Origin: Syntrophales bacterium
GTDB taxonomy: Bacteria > Desulfobacterota > Syntrophia > Syntrophales > UBA2192
Direction: 5' to 3'
Assembly (NCBI GenBank): GCA_025454095.1
Contig: JALOPC010000064.1
Coordinates: forward strand, 1 to 7,441
Length of the DNA stretch: 7,441 nt
The notes beneath the pieces are model-generated. The model saw only the letters and a program-made list of their open reading frames with translations. It was not told the origin of the DNA and made no database searches. Made by a program: the position numbers and the translations under genes. The number at the start of each line of letters is the position of its first letter. Position 1 is the first letter of the stretch. Shown here one piece after another: positions 6,101-7,441 of this stretch.

Positions 6101-7441
6101 CGCTCGTAATTGGCGAGATAGCGCGGAGACTTGTCCGTGTCGTATCCAGCGGCAGCGAGCACTTCGAGCGTCCGAGAATCATCCTTTTGCAGGCGGCCGC
6201 TGCCCGTCAGGAGACGCGTTCTGACCTGCTCAGCGTTGTACCGGGTCAACTTCGCAGGATCATGGATGAAATCATGGGTTTCGTCCAGGATGTGGTCATA
6301 CTGGATATGCCAGGCCATGGACCGTTCTGTTTCGCAGAACCGGTTTTTTCTCTGGCGGAATACTTTCTGAAGCCCGTGCTGCTGGCTCCGGATCGGATAG
6401 TGGCGATGAATGAACCGGATGGGAAAAACGTTCCGGCCTTCGAAGAGGATATCATGACCGCCGCTGGTAACCAGATCGACCGGCACGTGCAGGTTTTTCC
6501 AGGCCTTCACCTGACGGGTATTGTAATCCTCGCCCGCTTCGTAATGGTGGAGAAACTCCCGGACGTCCTTGCCGGGCACAAACGAGTTGTCCACCGGCCG
6601 GAAGTTCAGCAGCTCGAAGTCGATGGCGTTGTACCCCAGGCGATCCACGATGTAAAACGCCTCCCGGAGGGTCAGGCCTGACCAGGGGGATTCGCGGAAC
6701 TCATCGGCGTCGGCGTGGATGAACCAGTCGGCATCGAGTTGCGCCGCGAGTTCGGTCTTTCTCTTGAGGATATCCCTCCAGATGTATTGCGCCTTGTTTT
6801 CCTCGGAGAAATGCGAGTCGTCCGGGAATGTTTCGATGTGAAGCAGCCCCTTCCCGAGCCACTTCGACGCTTCGATCACGGTGTTGTCCGTGGAACGGTG
6901 ATCGAGCAGGTAGACCGATACGCCCTGATGGATGAGATCGCCGATCACGTGGTAGATCACATCGCCTTCGTTGTAAGCAGAGATGATTGCCGTGACCTTG
7001 ATTGTCCCCGGCGTCTTTGGGGACGATGCCTTGCAGCCTGTCGCAGAGCACGTCCGTGCGGCATCCCGAACATCCTCCTGTTTCAGTCTCGACAGCGTCT
7101 CGAGATTTTCTGCGGCGTTCCCGTTCGCCGGATCTACGTCCAGGACTTTTCTGTAAAACTGTTCTGCCTCGCCGTATTGCCGGTTTGATGCGGCAATGTT
7201 GCCCCGAATGAGCAATGTCTCGCTGTCTTGCGGCGCTATCTGCAACACGCGGTCGTACATGGCCAGTGCCTTCGCAATGTCCCCTTCCTCGACGAGCAGG
7301 AATCCGGCCAGTTGCTTCAGGTAGCAAATATTCTCCGGTTCCAGGCTGACCGCATTTTCATAGCATGCCCTCGCCTGCAGACGCTCATCCCTGTGTTCAT
7401 GAAGCTGCCCCAAGCAGAAATGAGCAAGCGCGTCATTCGGC
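1..7441 (-). CDS. Giant multimodular TPR / glycosyltransferase / methyltransferase protein (partial at both ends)
   Basis: One minus-strand frame stays open from base 7440 to base 1, giving 2480 codons with neither start nor stop inside the window. Motifs in this single frame show, N to C: TPRs, GT2, a MycE-like methyltransferase, TPRs, a zinc-ribbon methyltransferase, GT2, a GT9-like module, GT4, TPRs and the beginning of another GT2. Because no in-frame stop separates the modules, an operon of separate genes is excluded unless the sequence has errors. Codon use is uniform: no TTA or CTA, four TCA. I infer a cytoplasmic or membrane-associated enzyme that assembles and methylates a surface glycan or glycoprotein. 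No transmembrane segment is evident among the visible residues; a signal peptide could not be seen because the N-terminus is missing. The combination is not one I recognise as a named protein, so no gene symbol is given. Confidence 0.93.
181..909 (-). other. TPR array 3
   Basis: Residues about 2178-2420 hold about seven TPR-like units, more divergent than arrays 1 and 2. Recognisable pieces are DDLYQRGNLRAATEAYLSAI (2181-2200), CYLSMAEMLIQTKHYKEAQDLL (in two parts, 2209-2219 and 2220-2230), LGVLHWAAGEKEKSLELLE (2314-2332) and LLIDLLISQEKHEEAMARIE (2381-2400). A GT2 module starts right after it. TPR-then-GT2 is the same order as at the N-terminal end of the visible protein. Confidence 0.85.
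910..1065 (-). other. Interdomain linker 4 (GT4 to TPR array 3)
   Basis: Residues 2126-2177 are rich in Arg, Lys, Gln, Gly and Ala, with the glycine-rich piece GPAGGAGVSVSP just before the TPRs. No fold or motif is visible. It is the longest linker in the window. Confidence 0.65.
1066..2169 (-). other. Glycosyltransferase family 4 (GT-B) module
   Basis: Residues about 1758-2125 are a retaining GT-B glycosyltransferase. The N-terminal Rossmann half starts with LKIRWEGSQFVHHSLALVNR (1761-1780) and includes WVPSRYVRDCYIRSGV and the hinge VTVVPNGVNTDLFNP (1893-1907). The C-terminal half opens with FKFLFVGGTIQRKGIDVLLDV (1920-1940, in two parts: FKFLFVGG and KGIDVLLDV). YTACDCLVHPYRGEGFGLPIAEAMA (read as 2001-2012 plus 2013-2025) contains the EX7E motif E2014...E2022, and PVIVTG follows. 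These are the hallmark donor-site residues of GT4, so a functional enzyme is likely. A helical tail, FIRSHFTWDHAAEAV, closes the fold as in related proteins. The sugar cannot be assigned. Confidence 0.9.
2206..3105 (-). other. GT9 / heptosyltransferase-like GT-B module
   Basis: Residues about 1446-1745 resemble GT family 9 (ADP-heptose:LPS heptosyltransferase family). The N-terminal half opens near CYVHFGGAGDALLLLSTF, where G1496-D1497 lines up with the GD of heptosyltransferases whose Asp is the catalytic base. The C-terminal half starts with LVIQPRGSLKG (1610-1620), has RPVIIGTPDEAEEY (1647-1660), and ends with QLIAGSDFFVGADSWGKTFAALAGIPTFVF (two segments, 1679-1693 and 1694-1708). This is the GT9 donor-site pattern, but the usual [DS]-[TS]-G-x-x-H is altered to D1691-S-W-G-K-T1696, so the conserved His is missing. 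It abuts GT2-B and GT4 with little linker. The family call is by motif pattern only; a divergent GT-B enzyme of another family is possible. Confidence 0.68.
3106..3864 (-). other. Glycosyltransferase family 2 module B (rhamnosyltransferase-like)
   Basis: Residues about 1193-1445 contain a full set of GT2 motifs. SIIIPVFNQ opens the fold (1193-1201) and VHEVIVVDNASSDGT follows (1221-1235, D1228). The NxG...DVLVFLNNDTEP segment (1265-1285) carries the metal-binding D1282. GACLFIRSRLFKRIGGFEER (1361-1380) leads to YFEDTDLCFKVRRAG (1384-1398), where E1386-D1387 is the usual ED catalytic pair, and then VVIHHEGKSS (1408-1417). This layout matches the family often annotated as rhamnosyl- or O-antigen glycosyltransferases. 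All key acidic residues are present, so activity is expected. A run of eight C on the coding strand falls within it (plus-strand bases 3394-3401). The module ends near FFKTWKEDL, the usual tail of this family. Confidence 0.9.
3394..3401 (-). repeat. Homopolymer tract of eight G (C8 on the coding strand)
   Basis: Eight consecutive G on the plus strand encode Pro-Pro and flanking positions (residues about 1348-1350, within DAPPVNV) in a loop of GT2-B. In the given sequence the reading frame is intact on both sides. It is the longest single-base run I noticed in the window; gain or loss of one base would shift the frame in the middle of the protein. Confidence 0.9.
3865..3969 (-). other. Interdomain linker 3 (methyltransferase 2 to GT2-B)
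   Basis: Residues 1158-1192 are Ala/Pro/Arg-rich without hydrophobic periodicity (RPASPERAAASAS at the end) and lead straight into the first strand of GT2-B. It is interpreted as a flexible connector. Confidence 0.65.
3970..4500 (-). other. Class I SAM-dependent methyltransferase module (zinc-ribbon type)
   Basis: Residues about 981-1157 form the catalytic part following the zinc ribbon. SAM motif I is VVDFGCGNGEYGRF (1027-1040), followed by the acidic strand-2 end near CLNIDQD (D1052/D1054). Then come DGINMVEVIEHLYDP (1068-1082) and FHRVLKPGGRLYVESS (1089-1104), the post-motif helix and strand 5 of Methyltransf_11/23-like enzymes. The C-terminal part, SLALLARRFDFGLHRF, fits the last helix and strand. 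This fold is unlike methyltransferase 1, so the two are not a recent duplication. Likely substrates are sugars or lipid-linked glycans given the adjoining glycosyltransferases; C-, N- or O-methylation cannot be decided. Confidence 0.87.
4501..4575 (-). other. Zinc ribbon, CPVC-x17-CTEC
   Basis: Residues 956-980 carry two CxxC knuckles, C956-P-V-C959 and C977-T-E-C980, with an aromatic Tyr-Tyr just before the second pair. This four-cysteine arrangement is a standard structural zinc site. It sits directly upstream of a SAM methyltransferase domain, as in a known group of bacterial methyltransferases with an N-terminal zinc-binding segment. Zinc binding is inferred from the cysteine pattern. Confidence 0.85.
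4599..4605 (-). repeat. Homopolymer tract of seven C (G7 on the coding strand)
   Basis: Seven consecutive C on the plus strand encode part of a Gly/Ala linker (residues about 946-948) between TPR array 2 and the zinc ribbon. The frame is kept as given. It is a short tract prone to slippage or base-calling error, but common enough in GC-rich DNA. Confidence 0.9.
4612..5439 (-). other. TPR array 2
   Basis: Residues about 668-943 hold roughly eight TPR-like repeats. Clear units include ARGHFEQAVSLEPEN (689-703), AVRHYEKALSLNPRD (724-738), ARECYLGVLEIEPSN (758-772), ALLHLERAAQLAPEE (847-861), ALALYNKALALQPDD (882-896) and ARYFYDRVLAVRPDH (916-930). A charged stretch at 779-800 is less regular and may be a degenerate repeat. 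Two units share the D-x-E-T-L-L-x-x-G-N signature with a unit in array 1, pointing to internal duplication. This array joins methyltransferase 1 to the zinc-ribbon methyltransferase and is the longest scaffold in the window. Confidence 0.9.
5440..5544 (-). other. Interdomain linker 2 (methyltransferase 1 to TPR array 2)
   Basis: Residues 633-667 are dominated by Pro, Arg, Thr and Ser (for example TPLPPCRTRTETIPRPSVEP) with no predicted fold, as expected for a disordered connector. It could mark an ancestral fusion point between a TPR-GT2-methyltransferase unit and the following unit. Confidence 0.65.
5545..6153 (-). other. Class I SAM-dependent O-methyltransferase module (MycE/CmcI-like)
   Basis: Residues about 430-632 begin with GYDTDKSPRYLANYERYF, the usual entry to this family. 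The SAM-binding motif I follows as LLELGVFRGGSL (459-470), and the acidic end of strand 2 as CIVGLD (D486). Next come FDVIIDDASHVGE (524-536) and LKPGGLYVIEDWGTGYW (550-566). In MycE-type macrolide sugar O-methyltransferases, as I recall them, acidic residues in the DD.SH and VIED segments bind a divalent metal; the counterparts here are D529/D530 and E559-D560. The fold ends with a strand CSGQIFVVKKR (622-632). Methylation of a sugar hydroxyl fits its position beside glycosyltransferases, but the substrate is inferred. The length, near 200 residues, is normal for the catalytic domain alone. Confidence 0.85.
6187..6999 (-). other. Glycosyltransferase family 2 module A (HADADEF type)
   Basis: Residues about 148-418 read as a GT-A fold, inverting family 2 glycosyltransferase. 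The opening strand and nucleotide-binding loop is VTAIISAYNEGD (149-160), followed by VYLLDHRSTDNT (176-187), where D180 and D185 match the conserved aspartates that contact the nucleotide. The metal-binding DxD is D244-A-D246 inside WFIHADADEF. The C-terminal part has RHYPIRSQQHGLQKV (346-360) and a basic stretch before WHIQYD (377-382), which resembles the tail of bacterial family 2 enzymes of the Glyco_tranf_2_4 type. It would transfer a sugar from a nucleotide donor; neither donor nor acceptor can be assigned. All expected core motifs are present, so it is probably active. It is followed almost directly by a methyltransferase module. Confidence 0.85.
7000..7086 (-). other. Interdomain linker 1 (TPR array 1 to GT2-A)
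   Basis: Residues 119-147 lack TPR spacing and are rich in Ala, Ser, Thr, Lys and Cys, ending in Pro-Lys-Thr-Pro-Gly-Thr. The GT2 fold begins immediately after with VTAIISAYNEGD. It is most simply a flexible connector. Confidence 0.6.
7087..7440 (-). other. TPR array 1 (N-terminal end of visible protein)
   Basis: Residues 1-118 form about three and a half tetratricopeptide repeats of 34-35 residues. The repeat-boundary prolines fall at residues 1, 35, 70 and 104, with typical helix signatures such as ARACYENAVSLEP, MYDRVLQIAP and AEQFYRKVLDVDP. TPRs make a superhelical protein-binding scaffold. Here they precede a GT2 module, an order repeated at the other end of the window (TPR array 3 then GT2). 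The array probably starts further upstream, outside the window. The partner or substrate it binds cannot be told from sequence. Confidence 0.9.

Noticed and set aside
5608..6681. A 357-codon plus-strand frame.
   Set aside because: Same antisense phase as the larger one; it mirrors GT2-A and methyltransferase 1 and has no domain signal of its own.
1..7441. An operon of separate glycosyltransferase and methyltransferase genes.
   Set aside because: This would be the usual arrangement, but no in-frame stop exists between any two modules and all lie in one phase, so separate termination is not possible in this sequence.
1..7441. Promoters, terminators, tRNA or rRNA genes, CRISPR repeats, insertion sequences.
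   Set aside because: None could be recognised; the window is fully occupied by coding sequence with continuous domain signal, leaving no non-coding stretch to hold them.

Overview
The window lies inside one very large gene on the minus strand. Read from base 7440 down to base 1, a single frame runs for 2480 codons with no stop. The start codon lies beyond the right edge and the stop codon beyond the left edge. I translated this frame end to end, and recognisable catalytic motifs recur along its whole length. There is no intergenic space, no RNA gene, no mobile element and no promoter or terminator that I can support. Residue numbers in this annotation count from the first complete codon (bases 7440-7438 = residue 1), so residue n occupies bases 7443-3n down to 7441-3n. 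They are not true protein numbers.

The module order, N- to C-terminal (right to left in the window), is: TPR array 1 (residues 1-118); GT2 glycosyltransferase A (about 148-418); MycE/CmcI-like SAM O-methyltransferase (about 430-632); TPR array 2 (about 668-943); zinc ribbon plus class I SAM methyltransferase (about 956-1157); GT2 glycosyltransferase B (about 1193-1445); GT9/heptosyltransferase-like GT-B module (about 1446-1745); GT4-type GT-B glycosyltransferase (about 1758-2125); TPR array 3 (about 2178-2420); and the first 45 residues of a third GT2 glycosyltransferase (2436-2480), cut by the window edge. Several junctions are Pro/Ala/Arg/Gly-rich linkers, as expected for folded modules strung together.

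The likely biology is surface-glycan or glycoprotein assembly. Five glycosyltransferase modules from three families (GT2 three times, GT9, GT4) sit in one chain with two methyltransferases that could O-methylate sugars or cap chains, and with TPR scaffolds that could dock a protein acceptor or hold the modules together. This pathway is inferred from the families; no substrate can be read from the sequence. Each module family is known, but such enzymes are usually encoded as separate genes of a polysaccharide cluster, so the fusion is what stands out.

The organism is bacterial with GC-rich DNA. The frame uses no TTA or CTA leucine codons and only four TCA serine codons. A Gram-negative bacterium, perhaps of the deltaproteobacterial/Desulfobacterota type, would fit a GT9-like module and TPR-glycosyltransferase fusions, but this placement is a weak inference. 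The same codon bias leaves the opposite strand almost free of stops, giving a 1570-codon antisense open frame (265-4977) that I reject as a gene.
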